Assembly: GCF_001613935.1 (NCBI RefSeq)
Contig: NZ_LQCI01000009.1
Span: 214,821-278,820 of the forward strand
DNA from: Amycolatopsis regifaucium
GTDB lineage: Bacteria > Actinomycetota > Actinomycetes > Mycobacteriales > Pseudonocardiaceae
Direction of reading: 5' to 3'
Length of the DNA stretch: 64,000 nucleotides
Shown here: positions 33,859-42,714 of the stretch, piece by piece
How positions within the stretch are numbered: position 1 is the first letter of the stretch
Layout of the letters: every line of letters begins with the position of its first letter
Position numbers and translations under genes: made by a program
The notes under the pieces: model-generated
Databases searched by the model: none
What the model was told of the DNA's origin: nothing
Seen by the model: the letters and a program-made list of their open reading frames with translations, nothing else

Positions 33859-35326
33859 CCGCGCCTCCCGAAGCGATCGCGGCCAGCACGTGGTCCTGGG
33901 TCAGCTGTTCTCCCGCGAGTTCCCCGACCACCGCGCCGTCTTTCAGCACGATCAGGCGGTCGGCGCCGTCGAGGAGTTCCTCCATCTCCGAGGAGATCAG
34001 CAGGACGGCCAGTCCCTCGCGGGCCAGTTCGTCGATCAGCGCCTGCACCTCCGCCTTGGCGCCGACGTCGATACCCCGCGTCGGCTCGTCGAGCAGCAGC
34101 ACCTTGGGTTCGGTGCACAGCCACCTGGCCAGCAGCACCTTCTGCTGATTGCCGCCGGAAAGCTCCGCGACCTTCTGGTCCGGACTGGACACCTTGATCC
34201 GCAGGCGTTCCACGAACGTGTCCACGATCCGGTCCTGCCTCGCCCGGCTGACCACGCCGAAGCGGGACAGCTTCGGCAACGCGGCGAGGACGATGTTCTC
34301 CCGCACCGAAAGATGCGGGATGATGCCTTCGGTCTTGCGGTCTTCGGCGAGCATGCTCACGCCCGCCCGCATCGCCGCCGCCACATTCCCTCGCGCCACC
34401 GGTTTTCCGCCGACGAGGACGGTGCCGCCGGACAACGGAAGGTCGCCGACGATGGCCCGCGCGGTCTCGGTCCGGCCGGAGCCGAGCAATCCGGCCAGCC
34501 CGACTATCTCGCCGGGCCTGATCGACACCGAAACGTCCGCCAGCCGGTTGCCGCTGGTGAGGTTCTCCGCGCGTAGCACCGGCTCCCGGCCCGCCTCGTG
34601 GTCGCCCTCGAAGGCCGTCGCGCCGTGCGAGCGGATGTCGCCGACACTGCGGCCGAGCATCATCGACACCAGTTCCAGCCGCGGCAGCTCCGCGAGTGGC
34701 CCGGTGTGGACCCGCTTGCCGTCCCGCAGCACCGTGACGCGGTCGCAGATCCGGTACAGCTCGTCCATCCGGTGACTGACGTACACGATCGCGATCCCGC
34801 GCTCGTGCAGCCTGCCGATGACCTCGAACAGCGTCTCGACCTCACGCGGCTCCAAGGAAGACGTCGGCTCGTCCATGATCACGACGTCGGCGTCGACCGA
34901 CACCGCGCGCGCCAGCGCGACCATCTGCTGCGCGCCCACCCCGAGTGTCCCGAGTGGACGGCGGACGTCGGTGTCGATGCCGTAGTCCTTCAGCAGGGCG
35001 GCCGCGTCGGCGTTCATCCGTGTCCAGTCCACCAGTCCGAACCGCTTCCTCGTCTCGCGGCCGAGGTACACGTTGCTCGCCACGCTCATCAGCGGGATGA
35101 GGTTGACCTCCTGGTAGATCGTGGAGATCGATCCACGCGCGTGGATCGTGCCGGAGTCCGGCCGGTGCACGCCGGTGAGCACCTTGATCAGCGTCGACTT
35201 GCCGGCGCCGTTCTCCCCCACCAGCGCGTGCACCTCGCCCGGCCGGAGCGCGAACGACACGTCGTCGAGCGCGCGCACCCCGGCGAACGTCTTCGTCACG
35301 CCTTCGACCTCGAGAACCGGTTCCAT
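33851..35326 (-). CDS. Sugar ABC transporter ATPase, two nucleotide-binding domains (YtfR/RbsA-like)
   Basis: 491 residues in two ABC domains. First: Walker A GENGAGKST, signature LGVGAQQMV (degenerate, as usual for this family), Walker B VVIMDEPTSSL. Second: degenerate Walker A GLLGSGRTETA, signature LSGGNQQK, Walker B VLLLDEPTRGIDVG. This layout is diagnostic of CUT2 monosaccharide importers such as RbsA, AraG and YtfR. It powers uptake through the two permeases downstream. Confidence 0.92.
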   Translation of the reverse strand: MEPVLEVEGVTKTFAGVRALDDVSFALRPGEVHALVGENGAGKSTLIKVLTGVHRPDSGTIHARGSISTIYQEVNLIPLMSVASNVYLGRETRKRFGLVDWTRMNADAAALLKDYGIDTDVRRPLGTLGVGAQQMVALARAVSVDADVVIMDEPTSSLEPREVETLFEVIGRLHERGIAIVYVSHRMDELYRICDRVTVLRDGKRVHTGPLAELPRLELVSMMLGRSVGDIRSHGATAFEGDHEAGREPVLRAENLTSGNRLADVSVSIRPGEIVGLAGLLGSGRTETARAIVGDLPLSGGTVLVGGKPVARGNVAAAMRAGVSMLAEDRKTEGIIPHLSVRENIVLAALPKLSRFGVVSRARQDRIVDTFVERLRIKVSSPDQKVAELSGGNQQKVLLARWLCTEPKVLLLDEPTRGIDVGAKAEVQALIDELAREGLAVLLISSEMEELLDGADRLIVLKDGAVVGELAGEQLTQDHVLAAIASGGADD

Positions 35327-35328
35327 CG

Positions 35329-36396
35329 TCAGTACGCGTTCCCGAGCTTCTGGGCCGCGTTCGCCGAGTCGTACTGGTCGTCGGAGATCACCACGGTCGG
35401 CGGGATCTCCTTGCCCGCGGCGAAGTCCTGCAGCGTGGAGAAGGCGAGCGGGCCGAAGCGCGGGTTGGACTCGATCACCGCGTTGTAGCTGCCGTCGGCG
35501 ATCAGCTGGACGGCGTTGCGGGTGCCGTCGATCGAAACGATCTTGACGTCCTTGCCCGGCGTCTTGCCCGCGGCCTTGAGCGCGGTGACCGCGCCGATGC
35601 CCATCTCGTCGTTCTCGGCGTAGACGGCGGTGATCTCCGGGTTGCTCTGGATGAGCTGCTCCATGACCGCTTGGCCCTTGGAGCGGTCGAATTCACCGGT
35701 CTGCTCGGCGACGATCGAGATTCCCGGTGTCGAGGCGATCTCGTCCTTGAACCCCTTGGTGCGGTCGGTGGTCACGTTGTTGCCGGAGGCGCCGAGCAGG
35801 ATCGCGACCTTGCCGGTGCCACCGGTCGCCTTCACCATCTCCTGCGCCGCGCGCTTGCCCTGTTCGACGAAGTTCGAGCCGATGAAGGTCAGGTAGTCGG
35901 AGCACGGCTGCGAGGTCACCTTGCGGTCGATCGTGATGACCGGGACCTTCTTGGCCTTCGCCGCGTCGAGGGCGGGCTGCAGGCCGTCGGAGTTCAGCGG
36001 CGCCACGATGAGCAGCTGCGCGCCCCGGTCCAGCAACGACTTGATGTCGCTGACCTGCTTGTTGAGATCACTCTGCGCGTTGGTGACCAGGAGTTTGTCC
36101 GCCGGGACACCGAGTTTCGCCGCTTCGTCCCTGATGGACTGCGTTTCGGCGATCCGGAACGGGTTCGCCTCCTTCTCCGACTGGGAGAAGCCGATGACCG
36201 CGTTCTTCACGTCCACCTGCGGATAGCCGATCTTGTCGCGGGCGCAGCCCGGCCCTGCGGCCTGACCCGGCGCCGCCGAAGCGGCCGGCCCCGCCCCCGA
36301 CGGGGCGGTTTGCTGGTTCTCGCGGCTGGTGCAGGCCGTCAGCGCGAGCGCGAGGCCGGTCACCAGGAGCAGGGTGCGGTGGATGGGCAGGGACAT
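35329..36396 (-). CDS. Sugar ABC transporter substrate-binding lipoprotein (YtfQ-like)
   Basis: 355 residues. The lipoprotein signal ends in LALALTAC (lipid-modified Cys22), followed by a proline/alanine linker. The periplasmic-binding-protein type 1 domain has VIGFSQSEKEANPFRIAET, LLIVAPLNSDGLQPALDAAK, VITIDRK and FDRSKGQAVMEQLIQ; these closely resemble YtfQ, the galactofuranose-binding protein of E. coli. Ligand: a furanose such as galactofuranose or arabinofuranose is likely but not proven. First gene of a five-gene operon. Confidence 0.9.
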   Translation of the reverse strand: MSLPIHRTLLLVTGLALALTACTSRENQQTAPSGAGPAASAAPGQAAGPGCARDKIGYPQVDVKNAVIGFSQSEKEANPFRIAETQSIRDEAAKLGVPADKLLVTNAQSDLNKQVSDIKSLLDRGAQLLIVAPLNSDGLQPALDAAKAKKVPVITIDRKVTSQPCSDYLTFIGSNFVEQGKRAAQEMVKATGGTGKVAILLGASGNNVTTDRTKGFKDEIASTPGISIVAEQTGEFDRSKGQAVMEQLIQSNPEITAVYAENDEMGIGAVTALKAAGKTPGKDVKIVSIDGTRNAVQLIADGSYNAVIESNPRFGPLAFSTLQDFAAGKEIPPTVVISDDQYDSANAAQKLGNAY

Positions 36397-36465
36397 CGAT
36401 CGCTCCTCGGGGAAGTCGAGCTCACGGGTCTGCGGTGACCCATGTCACTCATGAGGACGATGCCA

Positions 36466-36496
36466 GATTTACATCGTTGGTACAACGTTGTAAATC
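36466..36496. promoter_or_regulatory. Double LacI-type operator
   Basis: A 31-bp palindrome: GATTTACATCGTTG (36466-36479), GTA, CAACGTTGTAAATC (36483-36496) with one mismatch. It resolves into two LacI-like CG-centred sites, TTTACATCGTTGGTAC and GGTACAACGTTGTAAA, with centres 11 bp apart (one helical turn). It sits between the divergent importer operon and lacI-type gene. Confidence 0.75.
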
Positions 36497-36559
36497 CGCC
36501 GTTCGCGCGGCTAGGCTGTGCCGGATCTGTGCCAGGGATCCGTGGAGAGGGGAGCGAGG

Positions 36560-37558
36560 GTGGCCACGCTCAAGGACGTCGCCAGGCTTGCGGGCGTCTC
36601 GGTCAAAACCGTGTCGAACGTGGTCAACGGCTACGACTTCGTGAAACCGGAGAACCGCCGCCGCGTCGAGGAGGCGCTGGCGTCGACGGGCTACCGGCCC
36701 AATCTCGGTGCCCGCAACCTCCGCCGCGGCCGTACCGGGTTCCTCGGGCTGATGCTGCCCGAACTGAGCATCCCGTACTTCGGTGAGCTCGCGGGCCTGG
36801 TGCTCCAGGCGGCGCAGGAGCACGAGTGGAACGTCCTCATCGAACAGACCCTCGGCACCCGTGAGCGGGAGCGCGACGCGCTGTCCACGCTGGGACCGCA
36901 TCTCATCGACGGCGCGATCATCAGCCCGGAAGCGCTGCACACCGACGATTTCGAGAATCTGGCGCCAGGTGTCCCGCTGGTGATGCTCGGCGAGCACGTC
37001 GTCGACGTCCCGATCGACCACGTCGGGATCGACAACGTCCAGGCCGCCCGGATCGCGGTCCGGCACCTGATCTCCTTGGGACGCCGCCGGATCGCCGCGA
37101 TCGGAGCCCACCCGCAGCGGCACACCGCCGCGCAACGGCTGGAGGGTTACCACTTCGCGCTCGAAGAGGCCGGGCTGGCGCCCGTTCCGGAACTGGTCCT
37201 GCCCGCGTTGCGCTACCACCGCGCCAACGGTGCCGAGGCGATGGCGCATCTGCTCGCGCTGCCGGAGCCGCCCGACGCGGTGTTCTGCTTCAACGACCTC
37301 CTCGCCATCGGCGCCCTTCGCGCCGCGGCCGAGCGCGGTGTCCAGGTGCCGTCGGACATGGCGATCGTGGGTTTCGACAACAACGAGGAGAGCGCCTACA
37401 GCCTTCCCTCGCTGACGACGATCGCCCCGGACAAGGCGGCGATCGCGCGGGCCGCGGTCGATCTCCTGCGCCGCCGCATCGCGGGCGGGAGCGACCTCGC
37501 GCCCGAGGACGTCCAGACGCCGTTCTCGCTGGAGATCCGGAACAGCACCCGCGTTTAG
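36560..37558 (+). CDS. LacI family transcriptional regulator of the sugar locus
   Basis: 332 residues. The HTH at the N-terminus is ATLKDVARLAGVSVKTVSNVVNG with the hinge-proximal RPNLGARNLRRG, then a sugar-binding domain of type 1 (IDGAIISPEAL, VDHVGIDNVQAARIAVRHL, AIVGFDNNEES near the C-terminus). GTG 36560 places the HTH at residue 3 with GGGAGCGAG upstream. It is divergent from the importer/GH2 operon across the double operator, so it probably represses it until the imported sugar binds. Confidence 0.92.
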   Translation: MATLKDVARLAGVSVKTVSNVVNGYDFVKPENRRRVEEALASTGYRPNLGARNLRRGRTGFLGLMLPELSIPYFGELAGLVLQAAQEHEWNVLIEQTLGTRERERDALSTLGPHLIDGAIISPEALHTDDFENLAPGVPLVMLGEHVVDVPIDHVGIDNVQAARIAVRHLISLGRRRIAAIGAHPQRHTAAQRLEGYHFALEEAGLAPVPELVLPALRYHRANGAEAMAHLLALPEPPDAVFCFNDLLAIGALRAAAERGVQVPSDMAIVGFDNNEESAYSLPSLTTIAPDKAAIARAAVDLLRRRIAGGSDLAPEDVQTPFSLEIRNSTRV

Positions 37559-37612
37559 TCCTCTGGATGCGGTAGTTGCGCGTGCAAGGACCGCATCCAG
37601 AGGACCAAACGC
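37551..37612 (+). terminator. Long hairpin overlapping the lacI-type stop codon
   Basis: Arms 37551-37573 and 37590-37612 pair along 23 bp with one mismatch (core GTCCTCTGGATGCGGT), 16-nt loop. The TAG stop lies in the left arm. The left arm also contains the GCGTTTAG-TCCT-CTGGATGC variant of the tetraloop element seen at 15615 and 51246. Confidence 0.75.
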
Positions 37613-37671
37613 GGAGTTGTTGGCGCGGGGGTCGCTTGCGCGGGGGTCTCGGGGTCGAGCATTGTGTGTCC

Positions 37672-38775
37672 GTGAACCGGGCCCTGGCCGTGCTGACCGT
37701 CGTCGCGTACGTGACGTTGCCCCTCGGCTCGGCCAAGTACGAGACGCTCGTGCTCCCCACACTCCTCGTCGGGCTCGTCTACGCCGGGATCGCGATCGCC
37801 GGCTTCCCCTGGGTCCAGAAACGCGGCCGCGCGTTCGCCATCACCTACGTCTGCGTGCAGTTGCCGCTCGGCTTCACGCTGTTCTCGCTTTCGGGCGCCG
37901 CCGTCGGCGCGATCCTGCTGCTCGTCGTCCTGATCTCCCAGACCGTCCTCCTGTTGCCCCTGCCTGTGGCGTTCGGGGTCGCGGTGGTGATCCCGCTGAT
38001 CCATCTGGGCATGGAGCCGATGGACGGACTACGGGAAGGGTTGGGGACGCTGGCGGTCATGGTCTTCGCCGCCGTGGTGACCGAGTTGGTCCAGCGGGAG
38101 AAGCGGGCGCGAGAGGAATTGGCCGCAGCGCACGAACGGCTGCGCGACTACGCGGCGCAGGCCGAACAGCTGGCCACCACCCAGGAGCGCAACCGGCTCG
38201 CCCGCGACATCCACGACGGGCTCGGTCACCATCTGACCGTCGTGCAGATGATGCTGCAGGCCGCCCGGGCGGTGATCGGCACCGCGGACACCCACCGCGT
38301 CGACACGATGCTCGCCAAGGCACAGGACCAAGCCCGGGAGGCCCTGGCAGAGGTCCGCCGTTCGGTGTCGGCGTTGCGGGAACCGCGCTCCGAGCCGCTC
38401 ACGGACGTGTTGCGGGCCTTGGCCGACGAGGCGTCCGCGGCCGGAGTGCCGACCGGGTTCGAGGTCAACGGCACGGCACGGGACGCCCGTGCCGAGGTGG
38501 AGGAGTCGCTGTTCCGGGCGGCCCAGGAAGGATTGACCAACGTGCGCAAGCACGCGCGCGCCAAGACCGCGACCGTGGTGCTCGACTACGCCGCCACGGA
38601 TCTGGTCCGGCTCGAAGTCCGCGACGACGGCCTCGGTCTGGCCGGGAATCCCCTGAACGGCAACGGTTTCGGCCTCGTCGGTCTCCGGGAACGCGTGGCC
38701 GGGCTCGGCGGGCGGGTCGCGGTGGACTCCGCCGAAGGCCACGGCCTGACGCTGACCGTGGAGGTGCCGGGATGA
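37672..38775 (+). CDS. Two-component sensor histidine kinase (NarL-type, HisKA_3)
   Basis: 367 residues. Four to six N-terminal membrane segments (residues 1-135), a coiled-coil stretch (ELVQREKRAREELAAAHERLRDYAAQAEQL), the dimerisation/phosphoacceptor box ERNRLARDIHDGLGHHL, and a HATPase_c domain ending DDGLGLAGNPLNGNGFGLVGLRERVAGLGG. It autophosphorylates the histidine in DIHDGLGHHL and passes phosphate to the coupled regulator downstream (ATGA overlap). The signal is unknown. GTG 37666 is an alternative start. Confidence 0.88.
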   Translation: MNRALAVLTVVAYVTLPLGSAKYETLVLPTLLVGLVYAGIAIAGFPWVQKRGRAFAITYVCVQLPLGFTLFSLSGAAVGAILLLVVLISQTVLLLPLPVAFGVAVVIPLIHLGMEPMDGLREGLGTLAVMVFAAVVTELVQREKRAREELAAAHERLRDYAAQAEQLATTQERNRLARDIHDGLGHHLTVVQMMLQAARAVIGTADTHRVDTMLAKAQDQAREALAEVRRSVSALREPRSEPLTDVLRALADEASAAGVPTGFEVNGTARDARAEVEESLFRAAQEGLTNVRKHARAKTATVVLDYAATDLVRLEVRDDGLGLAGNPLNGNGFGLVGLRERVAGLGGRVAVDSAEGHGLTLTVEVPG

Positions 38776-39416
38776 GCGTTCGCGTGCTGATCGTGGACGA
38801 TCAGGCCCTCTTCCGCGAAGCTCTGGCGACTCTGCTGGAGGTCCAGCCCGAGATCGAGGTCGTCGGCGAGGCGGCCGACGGGGAACAGGCCATCCGGCTC
38901 TGCGCCGAACTCCGCCCCGACGTCGCGCTGATGGACCTGCGGATGCCGGTACTGGACGGCATCGCGGCGACCACCCGGTTGCGCGCCGAGCACCCGGACG
39001 TCCAGGTACTCGCGCTGACCACGTTCGACGACGACGAAGACGTCTTCGCCGCGCTCCGGGCGGGCGCCGTCGGCTATCTGCTCAAGGACGTCTCGTCGAC
39101 GCGGCTGGTCGAAGCCCTTGTCGCGGCCCGACGCGGCGAGTCGGTGCTGCAGCCGTCGGTGGCGGCCAAACTCGTGGCCAGGGTCGCGCGGCTGCCCGCC
39201 GAACCGCGTCCTCAGCCGCTGGTCACCCCGCTTTCCGAGCGGGAACTGGAAGTGGCCCGGCTGCTCGCGGACGGCCACAGCAACCGGGAAATCGCGAAGA
39301 AGCTGTTCCTCGCCGAGGGAACGGTGAAGAACCTGGTGACGAGCGTGCTGTCCAAGCTTCAGGTGCGGGATCGGACGCAGGCCGCCTTGCGGGCGAGGGA
39401 ACTCGGCCTGTTCTGA
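38772..39416 (+). CDS. NarL/FixJ family response regulator
   Basis: 214 residues: receiver domain (VRVLIVDDQALFREAL, phospho-Asp in VALMDLRMP, LKDV) and C-terminal LuxR-type HTH (LSERELEVARLLADGHSNREIAKKL, then LAEGTVKNLVTSVLSKL). It is translationally coupled to the kinase. Targets are unknown; the next gene downstream is 228 bp away. Between 39417 and 39643 I see no gene. Confidence 0.92.
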   Translation: MSVRVLIVDDQALFREALATLLEVQPEIEVVGEAADGEQAIRLCAELRPDVALMDLRMPVLDGIAATTRLRAEHPDVQVLALTTFDDDEDVFAALRAGAVGYLLKDVSSTRLVEALVAARRGESVLQPSVAAKLVARVARLPAEPRPQPLVTPLSERELEVARLLADGHSNREIAKKLFLAEGTVKNLVTSVLSKLQVRDRTQAALRARELGLF

Positions 39417-39643
39417 ACGGCGGCGGGTGGCGTTCGACTTCGCCGGGCCTAGCCCTCACCGCAGGGAAGCAGGCCTTCACAGCGAGCACGTCCAAGCGGC
39501 TCAGCCCCTCGCCCGTGACGAGCAACGCCTCAACCCGGCTCTCCCGAGTCACATGACCTCGCACATGACTTCCGGCACCTGCCGAAGTGCCCCCGGCCCA
39601 CCGAACATTGCTCCCGTCGCACCGAACCGCGAGGGAGTCCACG

Positions 39644-40042
39644 ATGAACCACACGACAGAACCGAAGACCCGTAACCGAGCCGTCCTGCACTTCGTCCGG
39701 CACGCCGTCGAAATGCTCGTGGCGATGATCGCCGGAATGATCGTCCTCGAACCCGTCTGGTCGTTCGCCTGGCCCGATCTCGCGAAGAACGTGACCGCGA
39801 GCGCGTTGGTGATGGCGACGAACATGTCGCTCGGCATGTCGCTGTGGATGCGGGTCCGGCGCCATGGCTGGGCATCGATCGCGGAGATGTCGGCCGCGAT
39901 GTATGTGCCCTACGTGATTTTCCTGCCGTTCTTCTGGACCGGTCTGGTTTCCGGATCGACCCTGATGACGGCCGGGCACGTGCTGATGGTGCCCGCGATG
40001 CTGCTGGCCATGCTCCGCCGTCGCGCCGAGTACGGAGCCTGA
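39644..40042 (+). CDS. Four-helix membrane protein of unknown function
   Basis: 132 residues. Hydrophobic segments at about 22-40 (MLVAMIAGMIVLEPVW), 50-68 (VTASALVMATNMSLGMSLWM), 78-98 (MYVPYVIFLPFFWTGLV) and 102-122 (LMTAGHVLMVPAMLLAML) suggest four membrane passes with a basic tail. I do not recognise a family. GAGGGAG precedes the ATG. It lies two bases before the DJ-1-domain gene and is almost certainly co-transcribed with it. Confidence 0.6.
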   Translation: MNHTTEPKTRNRAVLHFVRHAVEMLVAMIAGMIVLEPVWSFAWPDLAKNVTASALVMATNMSLGMSLWMRVRRHGWASIAEMSAAMYVPYVIFLPFFWTGLVSGSTLMTAGHVLMVPAMLLAMLRRRAEYGA

Positions 40043-40044
40043 CC

Positions 40045-41421
40045 ATGCGCGTCTTCCTCCGCGGCACGCTGACCGTGCTCGCGTTCGTTCTCGCCGCGTC
40101 GGCCCTGCCGCTCACTCTCGGCGGTGTCACGCTGAGCGCCAGTTTCGAAGACCACTACACCCCCAGGACCGACGGGAACTCGCCACGACCGCTCCGCCGG
40201 GCGCACGATCCCGCCAAACCCACCGCGGTCGTCGTCGTGGGGAACGAGGGCGCCGTCGTCTCGGACGTGCTCGCCCCGTACGAGGTCCTGGCGACGAGCG
40301 GTGCGTTCAACGTCTACGCGGTCGCTCCGGAAGCCCGGCCGGTGACCCTCACCGGCGGGCTGGACCTCGTCCCGGACCTGAGTTTCGCCGATCTCGACCG
40401 GCTGCTCTCCTCCGCCGCCCCGGACGTCGTCGTCGTGCCGGCGCTGCCCGATCTCGGCGAGCCGACCACCCGGCCGGTGACCGAATGGCTGCGGCGGCAG
40501 TCCTCGAAGGGTGTGCTGCTGATGAGCGTCTGCAACGGTTCGGGCGTCCTCGCCTCGGCCGGGTTGCTCGACGGCCGCCGTGCCACCGCGCATTGGACCG
40601 GCATCGACGGCTTCGATGACGAATTCCCCGCTGTGGACTGGATCCGCGGCACACGGTACGTCGACGACGGCAGCATCGTGACCACGGCCGGAATCCTGTC
40701 GGGGATCGACGGCGCACTCCATGTCACGGAGCGGATCGCAGGCATCGACGTCGCCCGCCGGACCGCCGACGAGGCGGGCTGGGCCCACTACTCCCCCGGC
40801 GCCGCCGCCCCGATGACGCAGAACACCTTCGAGGCGGCGGACACCGTCGTCGGGTTCAACACCGCGTTCCGCTGGGACAAACCGGTTCTGGGCGTCCTGC
40901 TGACCGCCGGGACCCGTGAGCTGGAACTGGCCGCGGTGTTCGACACCTACGGGGAGTCGCTGGCCGTGCGCACGATGGCCGTCGGGCTGGACGGCGCGCC
41001 GATCCAGTCACGGCATGGGCTGACTTTCGCTCCGCGGGGCACGCCCGCCACGGTCGCGGACGATCTCGATCGGCTGATCGTGCCCGGTGCCGACGCCGCC
41101 GCCGGGCACGTCGCCGATCGGTACTCCGCACTCTCCCCGGTGTACCTGCACGGAAAACCGGGCTTCCCGTTCGACGCGGTACTCGACGACCTCGTGCGCG
41201 TCACGGACACCGCGACGACACGCTGGACGGCGAGGATACTTGAGTATCCGACCGGTCATCTGACGCTCAGCGGTCCGGCCTGGCCGTGGGCGATCTCCCT
41301 CCGGCCGTTCGGGCTCGCGGCCCTCGGCCTGCTCGCGGCCTTCGGGATCCGCGCGCTCGTCCGGCGCCGTGGTCAGTCCTCCGCTCGCGGGCCCGGGCCG
41401 ATCTCCCGGACGACGCGGTAA
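40045..41421 (+). CDS. Membrane-anchored protein with two DJ-1/PfpI-like domains
   Basis: 458 residues. An N-terminal hydrophobic segment (8-30) and a C-terminal one (about 425-447, then RRR) flank the soluble part. The first DJ-1/PfpI domain (about 58-245) has the nucleophile elbow SVCNGSGVLASAGLLDGRRATAHW with Cys163. A second, degenerate copy at about 275-410 (VLGVLLTAGTRELELAAVFDTYG) lacks the cysteine. DJ-1 proteins include amidases, chaperones and regulators' sensing domains. It is coupled to the four-helix protein upstream, suggesting a membrane assembly. Its 3' end overlaps the next gene on the other strand by 49 bp. Confidence 0.75.
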   Translation: MRVFLRGTLTVLAFVLAASALPLTLGGVTLSASFEDHYTPRTDGNSPRPLRRAHDPAKPTAVVVVGNEGAVVSDVLAPYEVLATSGAFNVYAVAPEARPVTLTGGLDLVPDLSFADLDRLLSSAAPDVVVVPALPDLGEPTTRPVTEWLRRQSSKGVLLMSVCNGSGVLASAGLLDGRRATAHWTGIDGFDDEFPAVDWIRGTRYVDDGSIVTTAGILSGIDGALHVTERIAGIDVARRTADEAGWAHYSPGAAAPMTQNTFEAADTVVGFNTAFRWDKPVLGVLLTAGTRELELAAVFDTYGESLAVRTMAVGLDGAPIQSRHGLTFAPRGTPATVADDLDRLIVPGADAAAGHVADRYSALSPVYLHGKPGFPFDAVLDDLVRVTDTATTRWTARILEYPTGHLTLSGPAWPWAISLRPFGLAALGLLAAFGIRALVRRRGQSSARGPGPISRTTR

Positions 41422-41732
41422 CGCGGGTTCGCGCTCACCCGTGACTCCACCTCGCCGGGCAGGCCGTCGAGCGCCGCCTGGATGGCCTCGAGGCGGCCGG
41501 CGAGGTCCGAGGTCTCCTCGAAATGCCGGTAGTCGACCTCACTGGCCCAGCTCACGAGGTTGAAAACCCGGGTTCCGTCGATACTCGCGTGGAAACGCGC
41601 CGAAACGTAACCCGGGTAGAACCGCACCCAGCGTTCTTGTATCTCGGCGAAGGCGTCGACCAGCGCCGCCTGGGTCTCGGGTCCGTCGACGGCGTACTCG
41701 ATGATCGAGTAGAAGCCCTTGTCCTCGTTCAT
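41373..41732 (-). CDS. Antibiotic biosynthesis monooxygenase (ABM) domain protein
   Basis: 119 residues with the ferredoxin-like ABM fold: FYSIIEYAVDGPETQAALVDAFAEIQERWVRFYPGYVSARFHAS and VFNLVSWASEVDYRHF. Members are small cofactor-free monooxygenases or haem-degrading enzymes; the exact reaction is unknown. The ATG has CAGGAG five bases upstream. The stop lies within the end of the convergent DJ-1-domain gene. Confidence 0.78.
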   Translation of the reverse strand: MNEDKGFYSIIEYAVDGPETQAALVDAFAEIQERWVRFYPGYVSARFHASIDGTRVFNLVSWASEVDYRHFEETSDLAGRLEAIQAALDGLPGEVESRVSANPRYRVVREIGPGPRAED

Positions 41733-41896
41733 GTGCACTCCTGAAAGCGACTGTTCAGGAGTTCAGGATTCACCCTCCACCACGGTGGAGATCAAGAGTG
41801 ATCCGCCTCATGCCGGTGCACACCGAACTTCGCCGAACGGACAAATTGCTCCCACTGGCCCTGGTGGGCCGGTGCCGCGTCGACAAGGATCACCCG

Positions 41897-42664
41897 ATGC
41901 GCGAAGGCAAGTTGTTCGACCTGATCGCCCGTGGCGGGCTTGTCTGTTACTCCGTCGTGCATCTGCTCGTCGCCTGGCTCGCGGCGCAGGTCGCGCTCGG
42001 CGACCGGGCCAAGGCCGACAAGGCGGGCGCGTTGCAGGTGGTGGTCGCGAACGGCGGCGCGTGGCTGCTCTGGGTGATCGCGGTGGGCCTCGCCGTACTG
42101 GCGCTGTGGCAGTTGAGCGAAGCGATCACGGGCCACCGGCACGTGAAGGCACGGCGGCGCACCGTACGCCGGATCGTCAGCGGGATCGAGGTCGTGCTGT
42201 ACGGCTTGGTTTCCTACAGTGCGGTGAAGGTCGCCATCGCGGGGGCCGACGACGGGCAGGCGTCGCTCGTCGCCCGGATCCTGGCGGAGCCCTACGGCCC
42301 GGCGCTGGTGACCGGCGTCGGGATCGTCGTTGTCGCGGTGGCGGTGTTCCTCGCGCAGCGCGGGCTCCGGAAGACCTTCGTCCGGGAACTCGATTTCGGT
42401 GACGCTCCCGCGACGACACGGACCACGACGATCCGGCTCGGCCAGGTCGGCTGGATCGCCCTCTCCGCCGCGTACGGAACCATCGGCGTCCTGACGGTCG
42501 TCTCCGCGGTCACCTTCGACCCCGCGAAGGCCAGCGGTCTCGACGTCGCGTTGAAGACGTTGGTCGTCCAGCCCTACGGCGCTCCCCTGCTCCTCGCGCT
42601 CGCGGCCGGTATCGCCGCGTTCGGCGCGTTCGCGCTGCTGGACGCGCGGTTCCGCAAGATCTGA
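41897..42664 (+). CDS. DUF1206 membrane protein
   Basis: 255 residues with six predicted membrane helices in three pairs, the DUF1206 pattern: LIARGGLVCYSVVHLLVAWLAAQVALG, SGIEVVLYGLVSYSAVKVAIAG and LGQVGWIALSAAYGTIGVLTV each open one repeat. Function is unknown. ATG 41897 follows AAGGA and puts the first helix at residue 10; an in-frame start at 41798 would add an unlikely hydrophilic leader. Confidence 0.85.
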   Translation: MREGKLFDLIARGGLVCYSVVHLLVAWLAAQVALGDRAKADKAGALQVVVANGGAWLLWVIAVGLAVLALWQLSEAITGHRHVKARRRTVRRIVSGIEVVLYGLVSYSAVKVAIAGADDGQASLVARILAEPYGPALVTGVGIVVVAVAVFLAQRGLRKTFVRELDFGDAPATTRTTTIRLGQVGWIALSAAYGTIGVLTVVSAVTFDPAKASGLDVALKTLVVQPYGAPLLLALAAGIAAFGAFALLDARFRKI

Positions 42665-42714
42665 TCTGCCCGGCCTGACGACCTGTGGCACGGTGAACTC
42701 CTCAGGAGGTCGTG

